Source of the DNA: CAYGOC01 sp964351495
Lineage (GTDB): Bacteria; Chlamydiota; Chlamydiia; Chlamydiales; SM23-39
Assembly (NCBI GenBank): GCA_964351495.1
Contig: CAYGOC010000005.1
Coordinates: 32,653 to 96,652, forward strand
Reading direction: 5' to 3'
DNA: 64,000 nucleotides
Below, piece after piece: positions 24,049 through 32,727 of the stretch (positions are counted from its first letter, which is position 1; every line of letters begins with the position of its first letter). Both the position numbers and the translations under genes were made by a program. The notes below the pieces were generated by a model. That model saw only the letters and a list, made by a program, of their open reading frames with translations, did no database searches and was not told where the DNA came from.

Positions 24049-24914
24049 TGAAGAGGCTAAAAATAGCTATTCTGGGAACGGGGAAGTTAGCTACAGATTT
24101 ATTGGTAAAGGTGCTCGGTTCTTCTAAGTTAGAGTGTGTGGCTTTTGTTGGAAGAAATGAAAATTCATATGGCATAAGTTTTGCTAAAAACAAAGGGGTT
24201 TACACCTCTTTTGGGGGGATACAATTTCTTGTAGATAATCCCCGTTTGTACGATTTAGTTTTTGATGTAACGAATGCCCAATCACATCTTATTCATAATA
24301 AGCTTTTGTCTCCTCTTGATAAGTATATTATAGACTTAACCCCTTCTCATACGGGGGCTTTTATAGTCCCTTCTATAAATTTACAAGAGACCTCTTCTAC
24401 AAAAAAGGTGAACTTAGTCAGTTGTGGTGGTCAGACAGCCATTCCTTTAATTCATGAGATTGTATCCAGAGCAGAGCAAGTAGAAGCTATTGAAGTGGTT
24501 TCTACAATTGCTGCAAAGAGTGCAGGTAAAGGGACTCGAATTAATATTGACGAGTATATAGGGAGAACAGAGCTTGCTGTTTCCCGTTTTTCCGGTTGTC
24601 AAAAAGTGAAAGTGATACTTGTTTTGAATCCAGCTGTTCCTGAAATTGATATGAAGACGACTCTATATATTAAGGGGAAGCATGCTAGTATGCATTCCAT
24701 TAATGAGGGGGTTTCAAAAATTTTACGTAAAATGCAAGATTATGTACCGGGATACTCTTTAAAAATCCCTCCAAGCTTTCAAGGGGATGTTTTAATGTTA
24801 ACGGTACAAGTAGTGGGTAGGGGAGATTATCTTCCTTGTTATGCAGGAAACTTAGATATTATAAACTGTGCGGCTATACAGGTTGCAGAAGAATATGCAA
24901 TGAGGGCTGTTTGA
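24045..24914 (+). CDS. acetaldehyde dehydrogenase (acylating), MhpF/DmpF-like
   Basis: A 289-residue NAD-dependent enzyme: N-terminal Rossmann GTGKLATDLL, catalytic Cys in CGGQTAIP (about residue 126) and the downstream family blocks FDVTNAQSH, STIAAKSAGKGTR and LNPAVPEI. The family oxidises acetaldehyde with CoA to acetyl-CoA, or propionaldehyde to propionyl-CoA, and channels it from the partner aldolase, here encoded by the next gene with a 1-bp overlap (TGATG). The usual aromatic-degradation genes (meta-cleavage dioxygenase, hydratase) are absent. It is slightly shorter than typical (about 310). In this setting it may run in reverse to supply an aldehyde for C-C bond formation. Confidence 0.87.
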   Translation: MMKRLKIAILGTGKLATDLLVKVLGSSKLECVAFVGRNENSYGISFAKNKGVYTSFGGIQFLVDNPRLYDLVFDVTNAQSHLIHNKLLSPLDKYIIDLTPSHTGAFIVPSINLQETSSTKKVNLVSCGGQTAIPLIHEIVSRAEQVEAIEVVSTIAAKSAGKGTRINIDEYIGRTELAVSRFSGCQKVKVILVLNPAVPEIDMKTTLYIKGKHASMHSINEGVSKILRKMQDYVPGYSLKIPPSFQGDVLMLTVQVVGRGDYLPCYAGNLDIINCAAIQVAEEYAMRAV

Positions 24915-25936
24915 TGTCTCACTATATAGAAATTAGTGATGTTTCTTTAAGAGATGGAAACCATGCTGTTTCCCATCAGCTTTCCTGTGAGCATATTTTT
25001 TCTTATGCAAAAAAAGCAGATACCGCTGGTCCTTCGTATATAGAAGTAGGGCATGGAAATGGTATCGGTGCTAGTTCTTTCCAGGTAGGTCTTGCGCTTC
25101 ATTCTGATTTAGAAATGATTCAAGCGGCTAGAAAGGCCATAAAAAAAAGAAAGTTAAGTGTTCATGCTATTCCTGGTTTTGCAACTTTAGACAAAGATAT
25201 TAAGCCCGCTTTAGAAAAAGGGGTAGACACTTTCAGAATAGCTTCTCACTGCACAGAAGCAGATACAACAGAGACTCATATCTCTTTTTTGCATAAAAAT
25301 AATATAGAGGTTTTGGGAGTACTTATGATGTCCCATATGGCTTCAAAAGAAGGGTTGCTGGAGTCGGCAAAATTAATGCAGGCATATGGAGCATCAGCTG
25401 TTATTCTTATGGATTCGGCAGGTGCTTATTTACCTGAGGATGTAAAAAAGAAAGTCTCTTTTTTGGTAGATCACTTAAGCATTAAAGTGGGGTTTCATGC
25501 TCACAATAACCTCGGCCTTGCTGTTTCTAATTCTATATTAGCAGCTGAGTGTGGAGCCACCTTATTAGATGCTTCTTCCAGGGGGTTTGGGGCAGGAGCC
25601 GGAAATTGTCCTATAGAAATACTAGTTCCGCTTTTGCATAAGTTAGGATACAAAACTTCTGCAGATGCTCATGAAATTTTAGATCTTGCTGATTTTGCAG
25701 AAAGTACGTTTATTCAAACTTTACCTTTTTCAAAAACGCTAAGTATATGTACCGGCTTAGCGGGTCTTTTTTCTGGATTTGCAAAACCAATACAAAAGAT
25801 GTGTGATAGATATCAAGTTGATCCTAAAAAAGTAATAGAAAAAATGGGGTCTATGCAGGTAGTGGCAGGGCAAGAGGATAGTATTTTAGAAGCCATAAAA
25901 AGTGTGTTGGAAGATGATCCGAAAAAACCTTCTTAA
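24914..25936 (+). CDS. 4-hydroxy-2-oxovalerate aldolase, MhpE/DmpG-like
   Basis: The protein, 340 residues from the ATG at 24914, has a TIM-barrel aldolase of the HMGL-like family. It shows ISDVSLRDGNHAVSHQ at residues 7-22 (metal-binding Asp and catalytic Arg in LRDG), VGHGNGIGASSF, MDSAGAY, GFHAHNNLGLA (metal-binding HxH) and an extended DmpG-communication C-terminal domain. The enzyme cleaves or forms 4-hydroxy-2-oxovalerate from pyruvate and acetaldehyde. I chose the start that overlaps the partner stop. An upstream in-frame codon at 24836 would overlap the partner by 79 bp. Pairing with the acylating aldehyde dehydrogenase is the standard channelling complex, but placing it in a glycan locus is unusual. 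Confidence 0.88.
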   Translation: MSHYIEISDVSLRDGNHAVSHQLSCEHIFSYAKKADTAGPSYIEVGHGNGIGASSFQVGLALHSDLEMIQAARKAIKKRKLSVHAIPGFATLDKDIKPALEKGVDTFRIASHCTEADTTETHISFLHKNNIEVLGVLMMSHMASKEGLLESAKLMQAYGASAVILMDSAGAYLPEDVKKKVSFLVDHLSIKVGFHAHNNLGLAVSNSILAAECGATLLDASSRGFGAGAGNCPIEILVPLLHKLGYKTSADAHEILDLADFAESTFIQTLPFSKTLSICTGLAGLFSGFAKPIQKMCDRYQVDPKKVIEKMGSMQVVAGQEDSILEAIKSVLEDDPKKPS

Positions 25937-26708
25937 AAAAGCTCTTTTACAGGAAGAGGTTGTATTTGGAACCTGGTCTGTTTTGCAATCTTTTACAGCA
26001 GTAGAAATGTTGGCTAAAACGCCTCTTAATTTTATTATTTTTGATCGGGAGCATGATTCTATTTCTTATGAGAGGATTGCAAACTATGTAACATGTTGTT
26101 TTTTACATGGAGTAACTCCTATTGTAAGGATTCCTGAGATTACTATAAGCGAAGTACAAAGGGCTTTAGACTCAGGAGCTCAAGGACTACATATTCCCAA
26201 TATTAGCAGTCCAAAACAGGTGGAAGAATTGATCAAGCTGGCTTTATTTCCTCCTATTGGGAAGAGGGGGTTTTCTCCTTTTACTAAAGCTTGTGGATAT
26301 CAAAAAGAAAATGCCGTTTCTATGTTGCAAGAAACGAATGAAGAGCTTCTTTTAGTAATTCATATAGAAAACTTAGAAGGAATAAAAAATATATCGAAGC
26401 TTCTTTCTTATGATCCTATAGAGGTGTTTTTCATAGGACTTTTTGACTTGGCAAACTCCATGGGACTTCCCGGAGATATAAGGCATCCTTATTTACAAGA
26501 GGTGGTAAAGGTAGCTGTAAAAGAGATTCGGGAAAAAGGTAAAATACCAGGGACAATTGCTACTACCCTTGAACAAGCTGAATATCTTTTAGAGCTTGGT
26601 TTTCAATATATTACTGTTTCTTCTGATGTAGACAGGCTTTTTCTTTCCTACACAAATTTTTTAGAAAAACTAAACTATACAAAGAGTGTTTATGGATTTA
26701 AATCTTAA
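25914..26708 (+). CDS. HpcH/HpaI-family class II aldolase
   Basis: The protein, 264 residues from ATG 25914, has a pyruvate-class aldolase TIM barrel: VFGTWSVLQSFTAVEMLA, FDREHDSIS, PIVRIPE, QGLHIPNISSP, LFPPIGKRGFSP and LVIHIENLEG (metal-binding Glu/Asp). Relatives include 2-dehydro-3-deoxyglucarate aldolase and 4-hydroxy-2-oxoheptanedioate aldolase. They add or remove pyruvate on an aldehyde. Starting at the ATG leaves a 23-bp overlap with the preceding gene, whereas the GTG at 25902 would extend it. It is a second pyruvate aldolase in the same operon, so pyruvate-based chain extension of a sugar aldehyde is a reasonable inference. Confidence 0.83.
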   Translation: MIRKNLLKKALLQEEVVFGTWSVLQSFTAVEMLAKTPLNFIIFDREHDSISYERIANYVTCCFLHGVTPIVRIPEITISEVQRALDSGAQGLHIPNISSPKQVEELIKLALFPPIGKRGFSPFTKACGYQKENAVSMLQETNEELLLVIHIENLEGIKNISKLLSYDPIEVFFIGLFDLANSMGLPGDIRHPYLQEVVKVAVKEIREKGKIPGTIATTLEQAEYLLELGFQYITVSSDVDRLFLSYTNFLEKLNYTKSVYGFKS

Positions 26709-27483
26709 AGGGAAAAAAGCGTTTATTACAGGTGGAGCAAGTGGAATTGGAAAAGCTATTGTCAAAGCTTTAGCTTCTGAAGGGGTTGAGGTTGCTTTTA
26801 CTTCAAGGAAGAAAGAGCGTACAGATCAGCTTTTATCAGAGCTTCGAGGAGAGGGGCTTTCTCATCTTGGAATTGTCATTGACATAGCGGAAGAAGGCGC
26901 TCCGGAAAAAGCAAAACTTTTTTTAGAGAAAGAGTTTGGTGAAGTGGATATTCTCATTAACAATGTTGGGGATACCTTATCTGTAACAGACCCTTGTTGT
27001 TCCTTGTCTGACTGGAAAAGAGTATACAGGCTTAACTTAGAAGTGCATGTCGAGCTTGTGAATTTATTTTTACCTTATATGCGATCGCAAAAATGGGGAA
27101 GAATTGTAAATATTACAGCGGGTGCTGCCTTAGAAAACAGTGGGCCTGTTCCTTATTGTGCTATGAAGGCAGCCTATACTGCTTACACAAGATCTATGGC
27201 GAGGATATTGGCCCCAGAGAACATAGTTATGACGGCAGTGCTTCCTGGAGTTGTATTAACGGAAGAGGGTCATTGGCAAAAAGTATTACAGGAAAGACCG
27301 GAGCATGCGGAGAAGTACTTGTCAGAAAGAACTTCTTTGAAAAGGTTTGGTCTTCCGGAAGAGATTAGTCCTATGGTGGTTTTCCTTTGTTCTGATGCAG
27401 CCTCTTTTTGCCAAGGGTCTATTGTGCCGGTGGAAGGGGGGCAGGCTCGTCACTATTTTCATGTACACGGGATAGGAAATTGA
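26692..27483 (+). CDS. classical short-chain dehydrogenase/reductase
   Basis: The protein, 263 residues from ATG 26692, is a classical SDR oxidoreductase: TGGASGIG (residues 13-20), NNVGD, YCAMK as YxxxK (about 155-159) and a C-terminal CQGSIVPVEGGQ. The usual catalytic Ser, 13 residues before the Tyr, appears to be Thr (NITAGAA). An AAAGAG ribosome binding site lies just before the ATG. The GTG at 26686 is less likely. It presumably reduces or oxidises a keto/hydroxyl group of the intermediate made by the adjacent aldolase and TPP enzyme. It overlaps the HpcH gene by 17 bp and the next gene by 4 bp. Confidence 0.82.
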   Translation: MDLNLKGKKAFITGGASGIGKAIVKALASEGVEVAFTSRKKERTDQLLSELRGEGLSHLGIVIDIAEEGAPEKAKLFLEKEFGEVDILINNVGDTLSVTDPCCSLSDWKRVYRLNLEVHVELVNLFLPYMRSQKWGRIVNITAGAALENSGPVPYCAMKAAYTAYTRSMARILAPENIVMTAVLPGVVLTEEGHWQKVLQERPEHAEKYLSERTSLKRFGLPEEISPMVVFLCSDAASFCQGSIVPVEGGQARHYFHVHGIGN

Positions 27484-29252
27484 TCAAAGTAACAGATTAT
27501 ATTGCCACAGTTTTAAAACAAAAAGGGATTACTACCGTTTTTGGAGTGACGGGAGGCGCTGTAGTTCATTTGTTTGACTCAGCTCAAAAAATGGGTTTGG
27601 AGTGTATATTTACTCACCATGAACAGTCTGCGGCTTTTGCGGCAGGAGCTTTTTCAAGGATAAAAGGATTGGGAACTTTATTTTGTACTACAGGACCTGG
27701 AGGGACCAATACTCTTACGGGAATAGCTGCTGCTTGGCTTGACTCTGTTCCTTTAATTTGTATAGGAGGACAAGTAAGGCTCTCTCACATAAAACCTCCT
27801 AAGGTTCGTCAGGTGGGGGCTCAAGAGCTAGATATAGTTTCTTTAATGAAGCCCATTACCAAGCTGGCCCTTACTTTAGAGAATATAGATGATTTACCGG
27901 AAACTTTAGAAAGATGTATTGAAATAGCCAAAAGAGGAAGGCCCGGTCCCATTTACCTTGAGATTCCTCTTGATTTACAGTGGCAAACTAGCTCTTTTGA
28001 CCTTCCTTTCCTTAAAAAGGAGCCTGTAAAGTTTCCTTTGGATCAGGAAAAAATAAAAGAGATATGCGATGGGTTAAATAAAGCGAAAAAACCCCTTTTG
28101 CTGATAGGTCATGGAGTGAGGTTAGCTGAAGGGGAAGAGCTCCTAAAGAGCTTTTTACAAAAAACAAAAATGCCTCACGTAGCAACTTGGAATGCTATAG
28201 ATATAGTTTCGGGAGAGTCCTCTTTGTATTTAGGATCGCCTGGAATGTTTGGTACCAGAGAGGCTAACTTAGCGGTTCAAGCCTGTGATTTCCTTCTTTG
28301 TTTAGGGGCTCACTTGCCTATTGCGGTTACTACAGGATTAGTGGATAAATTTGCCAATAAAGCCAGAGTAGCTCTTGTAAATATTGATTTAGCAGAAATA
28401 GAAAACCAAAGGATAAAGATTGACTATGGTTTACAAGCAGATGTTACCCTTTTTTTAAAGGAGATCCTTTCTTTGGTAGCTCCTTTAAATATTTTCTCTT
28501 GGCAACAAGCTTGTTCTAAAATTCGCAGGCTTTTTCTCTCTAGCCAAAAACCCCTTATTCAAAAAAGCCTTGGGGAAGAAGTTATCGATCCTTATGAATC
28601 GATAAGGATCATAAACCGCTTTTTAGGAGAAGAGGGGGTTGTTGTAGTGGATGGAGGGGGTACAGTAGTGCAAATCGCCTTACAAACTCTTTTTGCCAAA
28701 GCCAAGCAAAGGATTCTTATTGATGCGGGGCTTTGTTCTATGGGATCGGGATTACCTCAAGTTCTTGGCGCCTGCATGGCAAGGCCTAAGGCTGAAGTAG
28801 TTTGTTTAGTGGGAGATGGAAGTTTTATGTTTAATGTACAAGAGCTGCAGACTATTTTTGAGCATAAAATGAATGTGTCAATATTTGTTTTTAATAATGG
28901 GGGATATCTTTCTATAAGAAATACCCAAAAAGGATTTTTAGAGGGAAATTACCTTGGTTCTAGTGAGGAAGGGGGAATTTCTGTGGCTAAGATAGAGGCT
29001 CTAGCTAAGGCTTTTTGTTTGCCTTATTTTCGTGTGAATAAGGAGAAAGAACTGCAAGAACTCCTTTTTTCAAACCAAGAAAAAAAAGGCCCTAAAGTCT
29101 ATGAGTTAGTCATTTCTAAAGAGCAAGAGGTTTATCCTAGGATAGGTTTTTCTAAAAACAAAGAGGGAAGAGCCTTCCAAAATCCTATTGATAAAATGGA
29201 TCCTCCGATTTTTGAAGAGGAGAGTGCTTTATTTTTAACCGAATTTTTTTAA
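27480..29252 (+). CDS. acetolactate synthase-like TPP enzyme
   Basis: The protein, 590 residues from the TTG at 27480, forms a TTGA overlap with the upstream stop. Three domains are present: N-terminal Pyr domain with THHEQSAAFAAG (catalytic Glu48) and CTTGPGGTNTLTG, a central domain, and C-terminal PP domain with GDGSFMFNVQELQT ending in NNGGY (about 445-475). It belongs to the acetolactate synthase/benzoylformate decarboxylase superfamily. In sugar loci such enzymes (YerE of yersiniose synthesis) decarboxylate pyruvate and attach a two-carbon branch to a keto-sugar. Lack of an IlvN-like regulatory subunit nearby argues against amino acid synthesis. The 3' end overlaps the convergent GT2 gene by 68 bp. 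Confidence 0.85.
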   Translation: MIKVTDYIATVLKQKGITTVFGVTGGAVVHLFDSAQKMGLECIFTHHEQSAAFAAGAFSRIKGLGTLFCTTGPGGTNTLTGIAAAWLDSVPLICIGGQVRLSHIKPPKVRQVGAQELDIVSLMKPITKLALTLENIDDLPETLERCIEIAKRGRPGPIYLEIPLDLQWQTSSFDLPFLKKEPVKFPLDQEKIKEICDGLNKAKKPLLLIGHGVRLAEGEELLKSFLQKTKMPHVATWNAIDIVSGESSLYLGSPGMFGTREANLAVQACDFLLCLGAHLPIAVTTGLVDKFANKARVALVNIDLAEIENQRIKIDYGLQADVTLFLKEILSLVAPLNIFSWQQACSKIRRLFLSSQKPLIQKSLGEEVIDPYESIRIINRFLGEEGVVVVDGGGTVVQIALQTLFAKAKQRILIDAGLCSMGSGLPQVLGACMARPKAEVVCLVGDGSFMFNVQELQTIFEHKMNVSIFVFNNGGYLSIRNTQKGFLEGNYLGSSEEGGISVAKIEALAKAFCLPYFRVNKEKELQELLFSNQEKKGPKVYELVISKEQEVYPRIGFSKNKEGRAFQNPIDKMDPPIFEEESALFLTEFF

Positions 29253-30123
29253 AAACGGAAAAAGTAAACTTTTTTACCTTCGATAAAATTGCTTTTATTG
29301 AAAGAATAAAGAATGTTTTCCCTATCTTTTTTTGCAAAAGCAATTCTATTAGGAATTCTTTTCTTAGCTCTTGTAAAATTCGATAATTTAGGAAAGATTT
29401 TCTTATATCCTGATAAGTTTTTGTCTCTATTTTCTGTAATATGTAAGAGCAGTATGCTTTTCTACTATGTCTTTCGTGGGAAAGGTTTGCTTCATGGATT
29501 CTTTTATGGGCTAAAATAGCCTCTACGAAGACAAAACCATAACGGAGAGCTATCACATGTGAGAAAAACCAGTCGCAAAGAGGACCATCTTTTTCTTGCA
29601 CGCCCCCTGCTTCAATAACATATTTTCGATTATAGATGGAGGTGTGACCTAAAAAGGTTTTTTTTCTTTTTTTGAAATTCTGGATCTGGGTGGGAGAGTA
29701 AAATTGGTGTAAAGGAGGAGAGGCTAAAATAGGGTTTTTTATTTCATCTTCTTTACAAAAATAAGAGCCTTCGGAGCATATAAATCCAGCATGGGGATAA
29801 GTTTGGAAAAAAGATAAACTACACTCCACAAAGTTGGGTAAGATCAAATCATCGGAACAAGCAAAATAAATATATTTTCCTTTTGCATAACGTAAAGCTT
29901 CATCGGCGCTTTTATAAGCCCCTAGACGTTTTGGATTTTTTAAAAGAGTCATCCAAGGGATTTTTTCTTTATAACTTTCTATAATAGAGATGCTATCATC
30001 TGTAGAGGCATCATCAATTAAAAGAAACTCTAAGGGAGGGGTTGTTTGTAGAGCCATTCCTTCTAAGGCACAGGAGATGTAGTGCCCAAAGTTGTGGTTG
30101 CACATAACAATGGAGAGTTCCAT
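29185..30123 (-). CDS. GT2-family glycosyltransferase
   Basis: A 312-residue GT-A glycosyltransferase: SIVMCNHNFGHYISCAL at the N-terminus, LLIDDASTDDS (Asp37/Asp38 bind nucleotide) and FACSDDL (DXD-like motif, near residue 96), followed by a C-terminal helical and basic tail. Family 2 enzymes add a sugar from an NDP donor on the cytoplasmic face. It stands alone on the minus strand and converges with the acetolactate synthase-like gene, overlapping its last 68 bp, the longest antisense overlap in the window. The donor and the linkage are not predictable. Confidence 0.87.
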   Translation of the reverse strand: MELSIVMCNHNFGHYISCALEGMALQTTPPLEFLLIDDASTDDSISIIESYKEKIPWMTLLKNPKRLGAYKSADEALRYAKGKYIYFACSDDLILPNFVECSLSFFQTYPHAGFICSEGSYFCKEDEIKNPILASPPLHQFYSPTQIQNFKKRKKTFLGHTSIYNRKYVIEAGGVQEKDGPLCDWFFSHVIALRYGFVFVEAILAHKRIHEANLSHERHSRKAYCSYILQKIETKTYQDIRKSFLNYRILQELRKEFLIELLLQKKIGKTFFILSIKAILSKVKKFTFSVFKKIRLKIKHSPLQKSEDPFYQ

Positions 30124-30210
30124 AGCTCTTCTATCTTTTTTTTATAGATGCTTTGAGTATAATCCCTTCTTTGTTCTTTTTTGAATGATTATTTAAAAAA
30201 AAGGAGACCC

Positions 30211-31251
30211 ATGGAGAAAACACTAGCGGCTATTTTAGAAAGACAAAACCATCCTTTATCCTTAATAGAGCTTAATGTCCCTTCTTTGAAGCCGGGACAG
30301 GTTTTAGTGAAGATGTGTTATAGCGGGCTTTGTAGAACGCAAATTAACGAGATTATAGGTCTAAAAGGAGAAGATCCCTATCTACCCCATACCTTAGGGC
30401 ATGAAGGCTCTGGAGTTGTTTTAGCTATTGGAGAAAAGGTAGAAAAGGTAAAGCCTCAGGATCACGTTGTGATCTCTTGGATAAAAAGTAAAGGAGAAGA
30501 GGTATCTTCTACTCAGTATGAAAAAGAAAATACAAAGGTCAACTCAGGGGCCGTTAGTACTTTTCTAACGTATACTATTATTTCAGAAAATCGGCTGGTT
30601 TCTATTCCTAAGGATATCTGTTTAAAAGAGGCTGCTCTTTTAGGTTGTGCTTTTTGCACAGGAGGGGGCGTTATTGTAAACCAGATGAAACTGGAAGAAG
30701 GAAATTCTCTTGCTTTATTTGGCCTTGGAGGAATAGGGATGAGCGCTCTTTTAGCAGCTTCCATGCAAAAAGCTTTTCCTATTATCGCTATAGATATTCA
30801 AGAAGAGAAGCTCCAAAAAGCAAAAAAGCTGGGAGCGACTCATACAATAGATGCTTCTAAAGAAGAAGTACTTTCAAAAATAGAAGAGATTACAGAAAAA
30901 CAAGGAGTTGATTTTTCTTTAGAATCTGCAGGAAGTATCCAAGCTATGGAACAGGCCTTTGCCTCTTTAAATTCTAAAAAAGGGGTGTGTTATATTGCGG
31001 GAAATGTAAAAAAGAAAAGCACAATCCGGATAGACCCTTTTGATCTGATTTTGGGAAAAAGAATCTATGGTACTTGGGGGGGAGGGACTGATTTAGACCG
31101 AGACATTCCGAAGTATTGTAGGCTTATTCAGGAAGGAAAACTTTCTTTAAAGCCGTTGATTTCCCATGAAGCTCCTTTGAAAAAGATTAACTCTTTAATA
31201 GATCTTGCTAAAGAGAATAAGCTTCAAAGAGCGCTTATCTCTTTTTCTTAA
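30211..31251 (+). CDS. zinc-dependent alcohol dehydrogenase (MDR), structural-zinc loop missing
   Basis: The protein, 346 residues from ATG 30211, is preceded by AAAAGGAGA. It is a medium-chain dehydrogenase with catalytic zinc ligands Cys41 (SGLCRTQ), His64-Glu65 (GHEGSG) and a later cysteine in GCAFCTGGG, plus the Rossmann GLGGIGMSA. The four-cysteine structural zinc lobe of class I/III ADHs is absent, with no cysteines between SWIKSKGEE and NSGAVST. The C-terminal IYGTWGGGTDLDRDIPKY resembles class III-like enzymes that reduce aldehydes or sugar-derived ketones. The neighbours make a role in converting an activated sugar intermediate likely. Substrate unknown. Confidence 0.85.
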   Translation: MEKTLAAILERQNHPLSLIELNVPSLKPGQVLVKMCYSGLCRTQINEIIGLKGEDPYLPHTLGHEGSGVVLAIGEKVEKVKPQDHVVISWIKSKGEEVSSTQYEKENTKVNSGAVSTFLTYTIISENRLVSIPKDICLKEAALLGCAFCTGGGVIVNQMKLEEGNSLALFGLGGIGMSALLAASMQKAFPIIAIDIQEEKLQKAKKLGATHTIDASKEEVLSKIEEITEKQGVDFSLESAGSIQAMEQAFASLNSKKGVCYIAGNVKKKSTIRIDPFDLILGKRIYGTWGGGTDLDRDIPKYCRLIQEGKLSLKPLISHEAPLKKINSLIDLAKENKLQRALISFS

Positions 31252-31424
31252 AAAACTTTGGGAAGGATGTATTTTTCTTGAAGAACTTTGTAGCTTTTTT
31301 CTAAGTCTTTTGAAGTTTCTAAAAGGATTTCATGGTCTTCTAAAAGGGAGGAGATTTTGTTCTTTGGTTTTTGTTTTTCTTGCAGCTTTTGTAAAGCTTC
31401 TTTGAGATCTTCTACTTTTTTCAT
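31248..31424 (-). CDS. small coiled-coil protein of unknown function
   Basis: A 58-residue frame from ATG (complement of 31422-31424) to TAA (complement of 31248-31250). The protein is strongly charged and helical (VEDLKEALQKLQEKQ and later LEKSYKVLQEKY), with leucines at heptad-like spacing, so it is probably a short coiled coil. It lies 17 bp downstream of the MFS transporter on the same strand and overlaps the ADH stop by 4 bp. It fills the only gap between those genes, which supports a real gene. No obvious Shine-Dalgarno and no recognised family. Confidence 0.5.
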   Translation of the reverse strand: MKKVEDLKEALQKLQEKQKPKNKISSLLEDHEILLETSKDLEKSYKVLQEKYILPKVF

Positions 31425-31441
31425 ATCTTTGTTATAAGAAC

Positions 31442-32662
31442 TTACCGGTTTTTTTGCATGTATAAAATTGCTGCAAAAAGAGAGGTTAGAGAGGCCAGTA
31501 AAAAAGGAAGATTGATTTGAATGTGGGTTGTCACTGCTACTAAAGGAGATAAACCCATAGCTAAAGATTGCATTGATTGGCTCATTCCCAAAACTTTTCC
31601 TTGCATATGAGATCCTGCTTTTTGTGAAATTTTATTGGTAAAAATAGGCCAACAAACTCCTGCTAAAATAACCCCGATACCTAAAGATAGAATCAGAAAA
31701 AAGACTTTCGTTATGAACATGAAAGAAAAAGTAATTATGGTAATGCAAAAGAAGGAGGTTTCTAAAATCTTTAAAGCAGAAAAAAAAGAAAGCAATCTTT
31801 TTACCAAAAATCCGGCCCCTATAGCCCAACAAACGCCCATAAAGGAAGATATGTCACCTATTTCCGAGTTGGTAAATTGAAATACTGTAACGGCTAAAAC
31901 AGGAGTAAACTGCAAAAGGATATTCCAAGAAAAGAGAAATAAAAAAAAGATAAGATAGATCCTTTTTAGTTTTTCTATGCTTAGAGCTTTTTGGATATTG
32001 CTGATACTTTCCCAAAAATGAAAGGGTTGTTTTTTGTGATGAGTATAGGTTTCTTGAAAACCAAAAAGTAAAAATAGAAAGTTGAAACCAGAAAAAGCAG
32101 CTGCAATCCAAAAGGGTAGAGATTCATTAAAGTAGGGATTTAAAGTAGAGTCAGAAAATTTTCCTCCTAAGAAAGTTCCAAAGATAAATGAGATGCCAGC
32201 TAACATAGCAAGGTATCCAAACCCTTTTGTTCTAGTTTTTTCCTCTTCAGAAAGGTCTGCCACAGCGGCTAAACAAATAGAAAGGTTCCCGGAAAAAATA
32301 CCACTAAAAAGTCTTCCTACAAAAAGAAGCCATAAAAGCCCCATTTTTATTCCAAAAGCACTTGCCACAAGACCTAAAAAAGTGAAACCCACCGTTAAAA
32401 CAAGCGCTTTTTTTCTTCCCACTTTATCTGCATATTCTCCAATTAAAGGAGCTCCAAAAAATTGGCCTATCGGGAAAATGGCTAAAAAAAGACCTAAAAT
32501 AGAGGTTCTTGTCGCCAAAGAAGTAGCTTCAGAAAAAAGGATGTTTTTCGGATCTAGAAAAAAGGGGGCAAAGATAGGAAATACAATAGACCAACTTAAG
32601 TTATCTACGAAGAAGGTAAGATATACAGAGCTTAAAGTGAGCTTTTTCTTTTTTGAAAGCAT
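31442..32662 (-). CDS. MFS transporter (DHA1/TetA-like)
   Basis: A 406-residue major facilitator protein with about twelve hydrophobic helices. The first-loop signature GEYADKVGRKKAL (GxxxDRxGRR type) lies near residue 75, and SVYLTFFVDNLSWSIVFPIF opens helix 1. The pattern resembles DHA1 drug/proton antiporters and the MFS proteins that many environmental chlamydiae carry for nutrient or metabolite exchange. No substrate is indicated. It is transcribed leftward with the small downstream gene. The membrane-protein gene upstream lies 65 bp away. Purine-rich GAAAGAGAAAC precedes the start. Confidence 0.87.
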   Translation of the reverse strand: MLSKKKKLTLSSVYLTFFVDNLSWSIVFPIFAPFFLDPKNILFSEATSLATRTSILGLFLAIFPIGQFFGAPLIGEYADKVGRKKALVLTVGFTFLGLVASAFGIKMGLLWLLFVGRLFSGIFSGNLSICLAAVADLSEEEKTRTKGFGYLAMLAGISFIFGTFLGGKFSDSTLNPYFNESLPFWIAAAFSGFNFLFLLFGFQETYTHHKKQPFHFWESISNIQKALSIEKLKRIYLIFFLFLFSWNILLQFTPVLAVTVFQFTNSEIGDISSFMGVCWAIGAGFLVKRLLSFFSALKILETSFFCITIITFSFMFITKVFFLILSLGIGVILAGVCWPIFTNKISQKAGSHMQGKVLGMSQSMQSLAMGLSPLVAVTTHIQINLPFLLASLTSLFAAILYMQKNR

Positions 32663-32727
32663 TTTGTTTCTCTTTCTTATTTATCCTTTAGCAAAAATAA
32701 AAAATAAAAAGGAAGGTTTTTGTTTTT

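Noticed and set aside
27408..27479. Longer start for the ALS-like enzyme
   Set aside because: The extra 24 residues are out-of-frame reading of the SDR 3' end and do not resemble the family N-terminus, which begins at the TTG at 27480.
29313..29519. Plus-strand 68-residue hydrophobic frame
   Set aside because: It lies wholly antisense to the GT2 gene, with no ribosome binding site; a shadow of the AT-rich coding sequence.
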